From the NCBI GenBank assembly GCA_041940385.1, contig JBGTSD010000002.1, positions 1-64,000 on the forward strand: a stretch of 64,000 nt of DNA, in the 5' to 3' direction. The notes under the pieces were generated by a model. That model was not told the DNA's origin and did no database searches. It saw nothing but the letters and a program-made list of their open reading frames with translations. How positions within the stretch are numbered: the stretch's first letter is position 1; each line of letters opens with the position of its first letter. The position numbers and the translations under genes were made by a program. This DNA is from JACVCK01 sp041940385. Lineage in GTDB: Bacteria > Planctomycetota > Phycisphaerae > Phycisphaerales > UBA1924. Positions 28,577 through 36,421 of this stretch are shown piece after piece.

Positions 28577-30049
28577 TTACGCCGCGCTGGGAGGCCGGCG
28601 GAGGAGCCGTTCCTCGATCGCCCGGATCTGGTCGGCGAGCTGCCCGTTGATCCGCACCCGCTCCTCGATCGTCCGGACCCCGTGCATCACGGTGGTGTGG
28701 TCCCGGCCGCCGAAGTACCCGCCGATCTCCTCCAGGGAGAGCGTCGTGTACCGCCGCCCGAAGTACATGCAGATCTGCCGCGGCTGGGCGACCGACTTCT
28801 GCCGGCGCTTGCCCTGCAGGTCCGACAGCTTCAGCGAGTAGAACTCGGCGACGACGTCCATGATCGTCGGGATCGTGACCTGCGGCGCCGTGCGGGCGGG
28901 CGCATCGCGAAGCACCAGGTCCACCAGTTCTCGACCGATCGGCTTGTTCTCGACGATCGAGAGCATCTGCAGGCGGATGATCGCGCCCTCCAGCTCGCGG
29001 ATGTTCGAATCGATCCGCGCCGCGATCTGCTCCGCGACCTCGTCGGGCATGTCCACGCCGCGGAGCGCGGCCTTCTTCGTCACGATCGCCACGCGCGTCT
29101 CGAAGCCGGGGCGCTCCAGCTCCGCGACGAGCCCCCACTTGAAGCGCGAGACGAGCCGTTCTTCAAGGTCCGGGATCTGATCGGGCGGCGCATCCGACGA
29201 CAGCACGATCTGCTTGTGCGCCTGGAAGAGCGAGTTGAACGTGTGGAAGAACTCTTCCTGCGTGCGGTCGCGCTTCGCGAGGAAGTGGATGTCGTCGATC
29301 ACCAGCACGTCCACGTCGCGGAAGCGGTGGCGGAAGGACGCCATCTCGCCGCCCTGCACCGACTCCATGAACTGCGTGATGAACGACTCGCACGAGACGA
29401 AGTGGATCGCCGCGCCCGGCTGCTTTTCCAGGACGCGGCTGCAGATCGCCTGCAGCAGGTGCGTCTTGCCCAGACCCACGCCGCCGTGCAGGAACACGGG
29501 GTTGTACGCGCGCCCGGGGTTCTCCGCGACGGCGACGGCCGCGGCGTGCGCGAGGCGGTTCTCCGGCCCTGTCACGAAGTTGTCGAACGTGTAATCGGGG
29601 CTGATGACGAGCGTGTCGTCGGCCGGGCGCGCCGGGGGAAGCACGACGTGCTTGTTCGGCTTCGCGACGGGCTTGAGCTCGGTCTCCGACGCGGGACGGT
29701 CGTTGTTCGTCGTCTCGAACGCTTCCAGCGTTTCGGCGCCCTCGCGCGGCGGTTCGGCGTGCGCGTGGGCCGCGCCGTTCTGTTTCGCGGGGTGCTCGTC
29801 CGCTTCCGAACCGACGAACCGCACCGACAGCAGCATCCCGGTGACGGCCTGCGCCGCCTCGGCGAACGAATCCACGCACTCGCGCTCGAGATACTGACGA
29901 CGGATCGGCTGGATCACCCGCAGCCAGAGCGCGCCGGTCTCCACGCCGAGACACTCGATCTCGTCGAACCACCGTCGGCAGAGGCCGATGTGGTGCTTGC
30001 GCATGTGCGCGAGAATACCGTCCCAGATCGCGCGATCGGGAGCGCTCAT
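28577..30049 (-). CDS. dnaA: Chromosomal replication initiator protein DnaA
   Basis: An AAA+ protein of 490 residues that binds DnaA boxes and opens the origin. It has an N-terminal domain I (WDGILAHMRKHHIGLCRRWF), a variable linker to about residue 145, Walker A HGGVGLGKTH, Walker B VLVIDDIHFLAK, sensor II RELEGAIIRL and the domain IV signature GRDHTTVMHGVR. The ATG at 30049 is used rather than a TTG two codons upstream. A candidate promoter lies at 30202-30230. Downstream is the probable oriC. Confidence 0.98.
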   Translation of the reverse strand: MSAPDRAIWDGILAHMRKHHIGLCRRWFDEIECLGVETGALWLRVIQPIRRQYLERECVDSFAEAAQAVTGMLLSVRFVGSEADEHPAKQNGAAHAHAEPPREGAETLEAFETTNNDRPASETELKPVAKPNKHVVLPPARPADDTLVISPDYTFDNFVTGPENRLAHAAAVAVAENPGRAYNPVFLHGGVGLGKTHLLQAICSRVLEKQPGAAIHFVSCESFITQFMESVQGGEMASFRHRFRDVDVLVIDDIHFLAKRDRTQEEFFHTFNSLFQAHKQIVLSSDAPPDQIPDLEERLVSRFKWGLVAELERPGFETRVAIVTKKAALRGVDMPDEVAEQIAARIDSNIRELEGAIIRLQMLSIVENKPIGRELVDLVLRDAPARTAPQVTIPTIMDVVAEFYSLKLSDLQGKRRQKSVAQPRQICMYFGRRYTTLSLEEIGGYFGGRDHTTVMHGVRTIEERVRINGQLADQIRAIEERLLRRPPSAA

Positions 30050-30201
30050 CAGCAAAGTCTCTGCCGGTTGTCCGGCGGTATGGAGTCAGTTCGGCGGCGC
30101 TCGTTACACCCTTGTTGGTCCCGTCGGCGCCGCGCCGCACGAATGCGGCTGACGTCGTGATCGGAACACCCGCCTGAGCGCCCTCAACGAAAGCGGGGCC
30201 A

Positions 30202-30230
30202 AAGTTACGTCTGGTCCCCGTCCATGTCAA
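30202..30230 (-). promoter_or_regulatory. Candidate sigma-70-type promoter for dnaA
   Basis: On the minus strand TTGACA (30230-30225) and TAACTT (30207-30202) are separated by exactly 17 bases. Transcription would start about 140 bases before the dnaA ATG. The -35 is perfect and the -10 is poor (3 of 6 positions). The -10 overlaps the TAA stop of the preceding metallo-beta-lactamase-fold gene. Confidence 0.35.
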
Positions 30231-31173
30231 CAGCCGAGGCGCGCGAAGACGCGCCTCGTTGCGCTTCCGCGTCCGCGGCCTCCGACAGTTGACGCTCGTA
30301 TCGCATTTTGTTCGCGCGATGATCCATCAAAAACTCCACGCGCGACGCTTTTTCACGCCCCACCATCTCCACGAGCCGCTTGCGCGCATACGCCATGTTC
30401 GTCCGGCGCGACAGGTGCGTCAGCACCAGCGTCTTGCACTCGAGCACGCGCAGCCACTCCACGATGTCGTCCAGGTGCAGATGCTTGCCGATCGTCGCGC
30501 GCTGCTTGTGGTCCGGCTCGACAAACGTGCACTCGCACACCACCACCTGCGCCGTGCGCACGTCGCTGCGCACCAGCCACGGGCCCGGCGACGTGTCGCC
30601 CAGGTACGCGATCAGCGGCGCCTCCAGCCGGCGGGTGATCTCGACCCCCGACGCCTTCAATTCCCGCAGCTTTTCCTGCGGTAAATCGACGTACTCGGGC
30701 TTGAGCTTGCTCCGCCGCTCGAGGATCACGTAGCCGAACGCGGGGCACGTGTGCTCCACCTCGAACGCGCGCAGCGCGATGTTGTTCTTGATCTCGACTT
30801 CCTGCTCGGGCTGCATCGGCACGAGGTTGAACGGCGTCACCTGCTGCTCGAGCTCGACATAGCCCTCCATCATCCGGCGCACCGCGCGCTCGAGACGCGC
30901 ATCGCACACGATCGTCCCCGGGCCCATGCCCTGGAACACCCGCTGCGAGCACCAGTACGCCAGACCGCCGATGTGGTCCATGTGCCCGTGGCTGACCGCG
31001 ACGAACTTGCTCGCGAGCATCGGACGCGGGCACGAGCCCATGTCGAAGCACACGTCGAGCTCCGGCGCCTGCACACAGGTCGCTTCGCCCGCGACGCTCG
31101 TCCCCTGCACCCGGAACGGCGGGACGTACACGAAGCCGAGAGGCCCCTCGCGCGGGGGCGGCTTGGGAAGCAT
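30205..31173 (-). CDS. Metallo-beta-lactamase-fold, RNase Z-like hydrolase
   Basis: A 322-residue protein with the metal-binding motif SHGHMDHIGG (His62, His64, Asp66, His67). Later ligands are probably in VEHTCPAFGY, the aspartate of IAYLGDTSPG and the histidine of LVLTHLSRR. This order matches ribonuclease Z (tRNA 3'-processing) better than other families, but the exosite arm of classical RNase Z was not recognised, so substrate specificity is uncertain. GGAGG lies 7 bases before the ATG. It lies upstream of dnaA in the same direction and divergent from the VTT gene. Confidence 0.82.
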   Translation of the reverse strand: MLPKPPPREGPLGFVYVPPFRVQGTSVAGEATCVQAPELDVCFDMGSCPRPMLASKFVAVSHGHMDHIGGLAYWCSQRVFQGMGPGTIVCDARLERAVRRMMEGYVELEQQVTPFNLVPMQPEQEVEIKNNIALRAFEVEHTCPAFGYVILERRSKLKPEYVDLPQEKLRELKASGVEITRRLEAPLIAYLGDTSPGPWLVRSDVRTAQVVVCECTFVEPDHKQRATIGKHLHLDDIVEWLRVLECKTLVLTHLSRRTNMAYARKRLVEMVGREKASRVEFLMDHRANKMRYERQLSEAADAEAQRGASSRASAVDMDGDQT

Positions 31174-31294
31174 CGCGAAACCTCCGAGGACGGGCTTTCG
31201 CCCGAGCCGGTGAACTCTGGGATCACTCCAACAGGGCCGATCCTAGGCGCGGCCTCCCCGCCGGCCCCTCCACCCCCGCGGGTACATTCCGCCC

Positions 31295-32119
31295 ATGCCC
31301 GACCAGAACCCCCCGGAAGCAACGACCTCCGATGCTCAACCGATGCCGCCGTCCGGAAACACTCCCCGCACCGCGGGGGACATCGCCATCCAGGCGGCCA
31401 AGGACCTGGGGCACGTCACCGTCCTGGCCGCGGCGTGCGCGATCCTGCCCGCCCTCGGCGGGTTTCTCCTCCTGGGGATGATGCCCACCCTCAAGCCCGA
31501 GCTGGAGCCCATCTTCGAGAAACTCGGCCCAGGGGCGCCGGTCGCGTTCGCGCTGGTCTTCGCGCTGGGCTGCGGCCTGGCGCTCTTGCCGACGTACGCG
31601 CTCAGCATCGCCGCGGGGTACTTCTTCGGATGGCTCATCGGCGGGCCCGCGGCCGTCGCGGGCGTGGGCATCGGCGCGGCGATCGGCTACGTGTGGTCGT
31701 CGGTGCTGGCGCGCAAGAAGGCGATGCAGGTGATCGACTCCGACAAGCGCGCCAGAGTGGTGCGCGATGCGCTGGCGGACCGCGGCCGCCTCGGGACAAC
31801 GGGCGTGGTGGCGCTGCTGCGCGTCCCGCCGAACTCGCCCTTCGCGATCACCAACCTGGTGATGAGCGCGACGAGCGTGCGGTTCCTGCCGTTTATTGTC
31901 GGCACGGTGGTGGGCATGGCGCCGCGGACACTGCTCGCGGCATGGATCGGCGCCAGCGCGAGCGACCTGGTGGACGCGGTCAAGAGCGGCGCGGGCCGGT
32001 GGAAGCTGATCGGGATCGGCGTGACGTTCGCGATCGCGCTGACGGTGTTCTGGCTCTTCGGCAAGTGGTCGAAGCAGGCGCTGCTGCGGCTCAAGGAGGC
32101 GGAGGGCGTGCGGGAGTGA
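31295..32119 (+). CDS. VTT-domain (TVP38/DedA-superfamily) membrane protein
   Basis: A 274-residue polytopic membrane protein. Helices are seen around VTVLAAACAILPALGGFLLL, FALVFALGCGLALLPTYALS, IAAGYFFGWLIGGPAAVAGV and WKLIGIGVTFAIALTVFWLF. The region RLGTTGVVALLRVPPNSPFA and the re-entrant-loop-like sequences fit the VTT/DedA fold, whose members are thought to scramble or transport lipids. The N-terminal 25 residues are Pro-rich and cytosolic. Divergent from the RNase Z-like gene. A parS-like site begins one base after its stop codon. Confidence 0.8.
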   Translation: MPDQNPPEATTSDAQPMPPSGNTPRTAGDIAIQAAKDLGHVTVLAAACAILPALGGFLLLGMMPTLKPELEPIFEKLGPGAPVAFALVFALGCGLALLPTYALSIAAGYFFGWLIGGPAAVAGVGIGAAIGYVWSSVLARKKAMQVIDSDKRARVVRDALADRGRLGTTGVVALLRVPPNSPFAITNLVMSATSVRFLPFIVGTVVGMAPRTLLAAWIGASASDLVDAVKSGAGRWKLIGIGVTFAIALTVFWLFGKWSKQALLRLKEAEGVRE

Positions 32120-32120
32120 G

Positions 32121-32136
32121 TGTTCCACGTGGAACA
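32121..32136. other. parS: parS-like centromere site 1
   Basis: The perfect 16-bp palindrome TGTTCCACGTGGAACA matches the widely conserved ParB-binding parS consensus. It lies 1 base after the VTT gene stop and about 2.1 kb from the dnaA start. parA and parB are not in the window. Confidence 0.8.
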
Positions 32137-32140
32137 CTTG

Positions 32141-32222
32141 AAGAGTTGAACACAGAGGGCACAGAGGGCGCAGAGACTAGGAACGGAACTGGGTGGCACA
32201 CTGCGGCGCTTCGCCGCGGTGT
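32141..32222. repeat. Composite intergenic repeat, second copy
   Basis: A tract of degenerate CACAGAGGG-type repeats (about 32149-32175) is followed by CTGGGTGGCACACT, then the hairpin GCGGCG-CTT-CGCCGC at about 32201-32215 and GGTGTGG. The order and the sequence TGGGTGGCACACT match the minus strand of the copy at 25938-26061, while the hairpin stem differs in sequence. Confidence 0.6.
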
Positions 32223-32241
32223 GGGTCTGATTTCGTGCCCG

Positions 32242-32303
32242 CAACCGCGGCTTTGAGCGGTTGAGGTGGATCGACGGACAGCGACCGCTCAGAGCCGCGG
32301 TCG
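32242..32303. repeat. Inverted pair of hairpins with a compensatory stem change
   Basis: Hairpin 1 at 32242-32263 has stem CAACCGC/GCGGTTG and loop GGCTTTGA. Hairpin 2 at 32282-32303, read on the minus strand, has stem CGACCGC/GCGGTCG and loop GGCTCTGA. The A-T pair of one stem is a G-C pair in the other, so pairing is kept. The two copies are in opposite orientation, 18 bases apart, as in REP/BIME elements. Confidence 0.65.
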
Positions 32304-32320
32304 CTGGCACGAGGCGAATG

Positions 32321-32336
32321 TGTTCCTCGTGGAACA
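32321..32336. other. parS: parS-like site 2 (one-position variant)
   Basis: TGTTCCTCGTGGAACA differs from the perfect palindrome of site 1 at one central position (A to T). It lies 6 bases before site 3. Likely a weaker ParB-binding site. Confidence 0.6.
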
Positions 32337-32342
32337 TACGAG

Positions 32343-32358
32343 TGTTCCACGTGGAACT
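32343..32358. other. parS: parS-like site 3
   Basis: TGTTCCACGTGGAACT matches site 1 at 15 of 16 positions, the last base differing. Three such sites within 240 bases close to dnaA are far more than chance would give. Confidence 0.75.
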
Positions 32359-32390
32359 CACCTGTTTGGTGGGGTTTGGATGACCGCGTT

Positions 32391-32458
32391 TGTGCGCAGA
32401 TTTGTTGTTATGCGCGGCGGAAGGACCACTCTGTGCGCAGAGTTGTGGTCATGCGCGG
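32391..32458 (+). repeat. Two 27-bp direct repeats in the parS segment
   Basis: Copy 1 (32391-32417) and copy 2 (32432-32458) both read TGTGCGCAGA-n-TTGT-n-GT-n-ATGCGCGG, with four mismatches, and start 41 bases apart. The remainder of the gap to 32758 holds no convincing gene and no other feature that I could recognise. Confidence 0.55.
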
Positions 32459-32758
32459 GAGTGCGACGCGTGTGGCATGACCGTTGCATGATCGAACGGC
32501 GCACCAGCGGACCGACGCTTATCCGAGATGGAGCCTGCGGGCCAGGACGGTGTCGAGAATGGACTCGGCGCTTCGTTTGAGTTCGGTGATCGTGGGGCTT
32601 TGCTCGAGCGCATCGACGAATCGCTGGTGATCGTACGGAGCGCCATGGAACTGGATGGAGATGGACACGATCGGCCGGGCGAGCGCTTCTCCGTTGGAGG
32701 CACGCCGTATAGCGGTACCTGTGCGACGTTGAGCGTGCGAAGGTCGCAGAAGCCGCGG

Positions 32759-33346
32759 TTAGAAAAACGACGTTACCGCAATCCCTACCCAACCAACTAT
32801 TGCCTCAATCTGCCCTCGTAAGCGAATCAAATCGGGTATCTCATTGAGCGCTCGCTCAAGATCAACTGCATTTGGAGGCATTCCACCTCCGAATAGGGTT
32901 ACAGTGCAGATGCTGCGGCCATGGAACCAGCCGAGATCGCCGCGGTGTGGGTCAACAACATCTCGCCATCCGAGATCGATCGAAACGCCATTAATGTCAA
33001 AGTCGCCCCGAATGTGTGTGGGTATGCGCTCACGGATTGCAGCTCGGAGGACCTCAAGCCACCCCGTTGAGTAAGCGAGATACAAGTGGTATCTGTAGTC
33101 CAGGCTCAGGATCGGCCACAGATCTTTCGGTGCGACTTGTCGCGCCACAATTGAGTACGTGGGGTCCTCAATGTTATGACCACTTAATAGCTGACGATGA
33201 TCCTCCCAAGCTTGATCAACCTGATCAAATCTCATGATGGATCGGATGCTTTCAACCTGACACGTTGCGAGCAGCGCGACAACCTGGTCCTCGGACAGCT
33301 CGGTCGCATCGCGAGCGTACAGAATGATGTCAGTTGATACACTCAT
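32759..33346 (-). CDS. Small acidic protein of unknown function, putative immunity protein
   Basis: A 195-residue protein beginning MSVSTDIILYARDATELSED, with no signal peptide and no clear membrane helix, so it is probably cytosolic. It is acidic: I count 27 Asp/Glu against 17 Lys/Arg. Its ATG overlaps the stop of the large exported chimeric protein by four bases (ATGA), implying coupled translation. Like the 3' part of that gene, its DNA is much lower in GC than the rest of the window. No family was recognised. Immunity to the upstream C-terminal domain is inferred only from arrangement, size, charge and composition. Confidence 0.55.
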   Translation of the reverse strand: MSVSTDIILYARDATELSEDQVVALLATCQVESIRSIMRFDQVDQAWEDHRQLLSGHNIEDPTYSIVARQVAPKDLWPILSLDYRYHLYLAYSTGWLEVLRAAIRERIPTHIRGDFDINGVSIDLGWRDVVDPHRGDLGWFHGRSICTVTLFGGGMPPNAVDLERALNEIPDLIRLRGQIEAIVGWVGIAVTSFF

Positions 33347-36117
33347 TCAATATCCGTGGCAGGAGGCCCATCGTATCCAAACTTTGACATGAGGCGGTTG
33401 ATCGTTACATAGCTTAGCATGGCTTGTGAAGCAGGGGCCGAATCCAAGTAGGCCATGAAGTCCTGCAGGTGAGAGCTCATACGCATCGCCGCAGACAAGC
33501 GGCCGAAGTGGTTGCCAGCATAGTAGTGCGAAACAGCTGCACTAACCATGAGTTGTTGATACTGTTCCTGTTCTAGATCATATACAAGGAAGATAGCCCC
33601 AGAAACGGCGCCCATTACACCAATGCATTTCAACCCCGTATGGATGCCCTTCTTCAGGTGGGGCATAATTGCCCGAAATGAGCGGCTCCATCGCAACGAG
33701 GGAGCGAGCTTGCCCCATTTATTGCCGCACATTGCTTCGTAAAAGTCTGCTTGGGAGGCGGACATGCCAACGCCGGCGCTTGACTTAATGTCAAAGGCAA
33801 ACTCAAGGAAGTCCGACCTAAAGATCGCCCCCACCGTCAGTGCGTGACCTTTCTTCATCTTCACAACATCGAGTTCCCGGACACCTGCCGGCAAGGGACC
33901 TCCAGGACCAAGGCGAACCACCTCTCTAGTTGTCTCGTTGATCCACACACTAGCGTGCCACTCCGGACCGCGATGCCGGACCCGGTCGTATGATCGATCG
34001 TGTACCACACGACCCCAAGCCCCGCGGTCTTCGTTGTTGAGTGGGGACCAGTTTTCTTGTAACAATTGTTTACAAACGTCCGAGACGATCTGCTCAAAGA
34101 GCTTCTGTGCGGGTGTTAGATTCTTGGTTATAATATACCGACGTTTTCCGTGTTTCGACGGCCCAGCTCGCAGGCCGGAGTCATCTTCGACGAAGTATGA
34201 CCAGTCAAGGTTGTCGTGGGCACCGTTGATTGTGATATAGAGCGCTGTCGGATGCCCATGCGCGTCATCGGGCTGATCCGAGCCAATGGCGCAGAACACT
34301 TCAGACTCGTGTCTCTCACCAACATGGATAAACTGGAGGGGGACATTGGCGAGCGTCATAAACAGCTGTCCATCGCGCGGATCTGAAACCACCATTCGGT
34401 AGACAGACCAGGCACCGTAAGAGGTACCTGGAAGCGGTAATTCGAGCGCTGGATGTAGGTCAGTTGTGGTGAGACCAAATGTCTCATACCACTCATCGTC
34501 CCCATAGAACTGAACCTCGGTCGAGACTCTCACCCCCGTCCCCCTCACCAGATCCGTCCCCACAACCCCGCTGTCTTCATCCTCGCGCATCGTCGCCCCG
34601 ATAGCGATGTCGCCCTCGCCAATGCTCTCGCGCACAGTCTCGATGTAGAGCGTGCCCTGGCCGCCGACAATGCCGAGCTCGCCGAGCGTGTACTCGCCGG
34701 GCGCGACGTAGTCGCCACCGTCGCTGGCGAGCGCGGCGCTGCGCGGCTGGTCGCCGTTCTTCTTCCAGATGCGGATGCTGCCGGGCGGCAGAACCCAGCC
34801 GGTGTCGTCGATGGCGATCGCGAGCGGGTCGGACGCGACGTAGGCGATGTGCAGCAACGCGTTCGCGCTCTCAAGGCCTTCGGTACGGACGACGAGCGGG
34901 ACGAACTGTGTGGCGTCGTCCTCATCGTCCTGCTCGATCAGCGAGTTCCAATCGAACCCGTCGGCAAAGCCTTCGACACCGTCGCCATCCTCGTCGAAGT
35001 TGTTCGCGAGAAGGATGGCGCCGGGGGCCTCGACCTCCGCCGCGACATCGTCGGCGTTGATTTCACCGTTCTCGTCGATGTCGAGCTGAAGATCCAAGCG
35101 GTACGCCATGGTCTCCGCTGCGTCGTACGCCTTGCAGCCGTCGGGGGTGGTGTAGGACACCGAGACCATGAAGACGCCGGCGTCGTAGATCTCGACATCA
35201 CATGCACCTCCGCTTGTCGCCACCACTGCGCCGCCGGACACGGTCCACGTGTATGCGCCGCCGCTCGGGGAGCCAGAGGCCGTCAGTCGAGCGGCTCTCG
35301 GACCGTCGTCGGTGAGCATGAACGGGGGCATCGGGCCATCGGCGGGAAGCAGAGCGACGGTTGTTTCACATTCGGTCGGTGGATCCTTGTCGCCGCCGTC
35401 ACCGCCTCCGCCGCCGGAGCCGGGACCACCCCCGTCGGGCGGATTGCCGCCCCCACCGCCGCCTGGGCCCGAGCCAGGTTCATCCGGCGGTTCGGTGCTG
35501 CCCGGACCGCCGTTTCCACCTCCAAGGCCCGGACGGCACGCGTAGAAGCCGCTCTCGCCGGGAGCGTGGATCCAGCAATTGGCGCGCTCCTCCGCAGGCG
35601 GGATGAGCTCGTCGATCCATCCGACGGAATGGCGAATCCAGGCGCTCCCGCCCAGTTCGTCGAGCATCTCCATCACGATGGCGGCATCGGCGTGTCCAAC
35701 CACACCGTCGCGATTCACATCGCCCGGGAAGCCGGGAACCCCGGCCTGCCCCGCACGTGCAACGAGAAGCGTGAAGTCATCGGCGTTGACCAGTTGATTG
35801 TCGTCGAGGTCCGCGGGGTGATCATGTCCGAGCGCGAGGACTTCATTGATGGACGGCACGCGAGCGGTGGCGAGAATGACGTTGTCATGCGTCTTGAGCT
35901 CGAGCCGGCCCGGTCCGTCGAAGATCCCTCGCTGGTCGGGAACAAAAAAGGCGATGTCCCTGTGCTGATCCCCGCTGAGATCGCGGACACGCACAACGGC
36001 ACCCCGTTCGCCTTGGTGCAGAATCTCGGGGGCTGCCGCGGAGGGCGCCGACAGGATCAACGCGATCAGCACGAACCGGGCGCAGCGATTCCATGCGCTG
36101 CAAGTATGAGCGTTCAT
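33343..36117 (-). CDS. Large exported chimeric protein: dockerin-like N-terminal half, low-GC C-terminal domain (putative secreted toxin)
   Basis: A 924-residue protein with signal peptide (ARFVLIALILSAPSAAA). Features in order: dockerin-like loops (LDDNQLVNADDFTLLVARAG and GDVNRDGVVGHADAAIVMEM, about residues 95-150), a Gly/Pro-rich linker (~195-245), a PKD/Ig-like region, a second calcium-loop pair (DIDENGEINADD and NFDEDGDGVEGFADGFDW), then a beta-rich segment. From about residue 530 the coding DNA falls from roughly 68% GC to 40-50% in lines I counted. The C-terminal ~390 residues include WHASVWINETTREVVRLG, RELDVVKMKKGHALTVG and a hydrophobic stretch (IGVMGAVSGAIFLVYDL). No known toxin motif was recognised. 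AGGAG precedes ATG 36117. Stop overlaps the small downstream gene. Confidence 0.7.
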   Translation of the reverse strand: MNAHTCSAWNRCARFVLIALILSAPSAAAPEILHQGERGAVVRVRDLSGDQHRDIAFFVPDQRGIFDGPGRLELKTHDNVILATARVPSINEVLALGHDHPADLDDNQLVNADDFTLLVARAGQAGVPGFPGDVNRDGVVGHADAAIVMEMLDELGGSAWIRHSVGWIDELIPPAEERANCWIHAPGESGFYACRPGLGGGNGGPGSTEPPDEPGSGPGGGGGGNPPDGGGPGSGGGGGDGGDKDPPTECETTVALLPADGPMPPFMLTDDGPRAARLTASGSPSGGAYTWTVSGGAVVATSGGACDVEIYDAGVFMVSVSYTTPDGCKAYDAAETMAYRLDLQLDIDENGEINADDVAAEVEAPGAILLANNFDEDGDGVEGFADGFDWNSLIEQDDEDDATQFVPLVVRTEGLESANALLHIAYVASDPLAIAIDDTGWVLPPGSIRIWKKNGDQPRSAALASDGGDYVAPGEYTLGELGIVGGQGTLYIETVRESIGEGDIAIGATMREDEDSGVVGTDLVRGTGVRVSTEVQFYGDDEWYETFGLTTTDLHPALELPLPGTSYGAWSVYRMVVSDPRDGQLFMTLANVPLQFIHVGERHESEVFCAIGSDQPDDAHGHPTALYITINGAHDNLDWSYFVEDDSGLRAGPSKHGKRRYIITKNLTPAQKLFEQIVSDVCKQLLQENWSPLNNEDRGAWGRVVHDRSYDRVRHRGPEWHASVWINETTREVVRLGPGGPLPAGVRELDVVKMKKGHALTVGAIFRSDFLEFAFDIKSSAGVGMSASQADFYEAMCGNKWGKLAPSLRWSRSFRAIMPHLKKGIHTGLKCIGVMGAVSGAIFLVYDLEQEQYQQLMVSAAVSHYYAGNHFGRLSAAMRMSSHLQDFMAYLDSAPASQAMLSYVTINRLMSKFGYDGPPATDIE

Positions 36118-36421
36118 GACGGGCTCCTGAATCTTGGGTGCGCACGGCGCCGACGCGGCTCGTGCATCCCCAGGTTCGGCTGCTTCGTTCGGCGATTTGC
36201 GGTTGAACCCCTGAGCGCTCCGCAACTTCACTACGTCAATCGGATGTCGATGCGCGGCGCAGTCGCTACTGGCGGAAGCTGAACCCCCGTGCGCGGTTGT
36301 CCTAGAAGCGTGAAACTGCCCCTGCGCGCAGGGGTTGCCGCCCGCCGACCATCGCGCATCTCCAGCTCGATTCAGAGCTGGGCGGAAGCCAGCGGCTCGG
36401 ACGTCGACGACCCCGCCGCCC
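36118..36421. other. Intergenic segment between the PhoD-like gene and the chimeric exported protein gene
   Basis: No gene is visible in these 304 bases. They contain the loopless palindrome CCCCTGCGCGCAGGGG at 36319-36334, about 90 bases past the PhoD-like stop and followed on the minus strand by CAGTTTC, which is weak evidence for a terminator. The promoter of the chimeric gene should be here, but I could not place it. Confidence 0.4.

Noticed and set aside
28302..28841. Plus-strand frame across the oriC candidate and the dnaA 3' end
   Set aside because: It runs opposite dnaA and has no motif or plausible start signal.
32358..32792. Minus-strand frame of 144 codons in the parS segment (and overlapping plus-strand frames)
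   Set aside because: No recognisable domain, composition follows the repeats, and it overlaps parS-like site 3 and the direct repeats.
36319..36334. Palindrome CCCCTGCGCGCAGGGG as a terminator
   Set aside because: There is no loop-forming spacer and hardly any T-tract, so it is recorded only as part of the intergenic segment.
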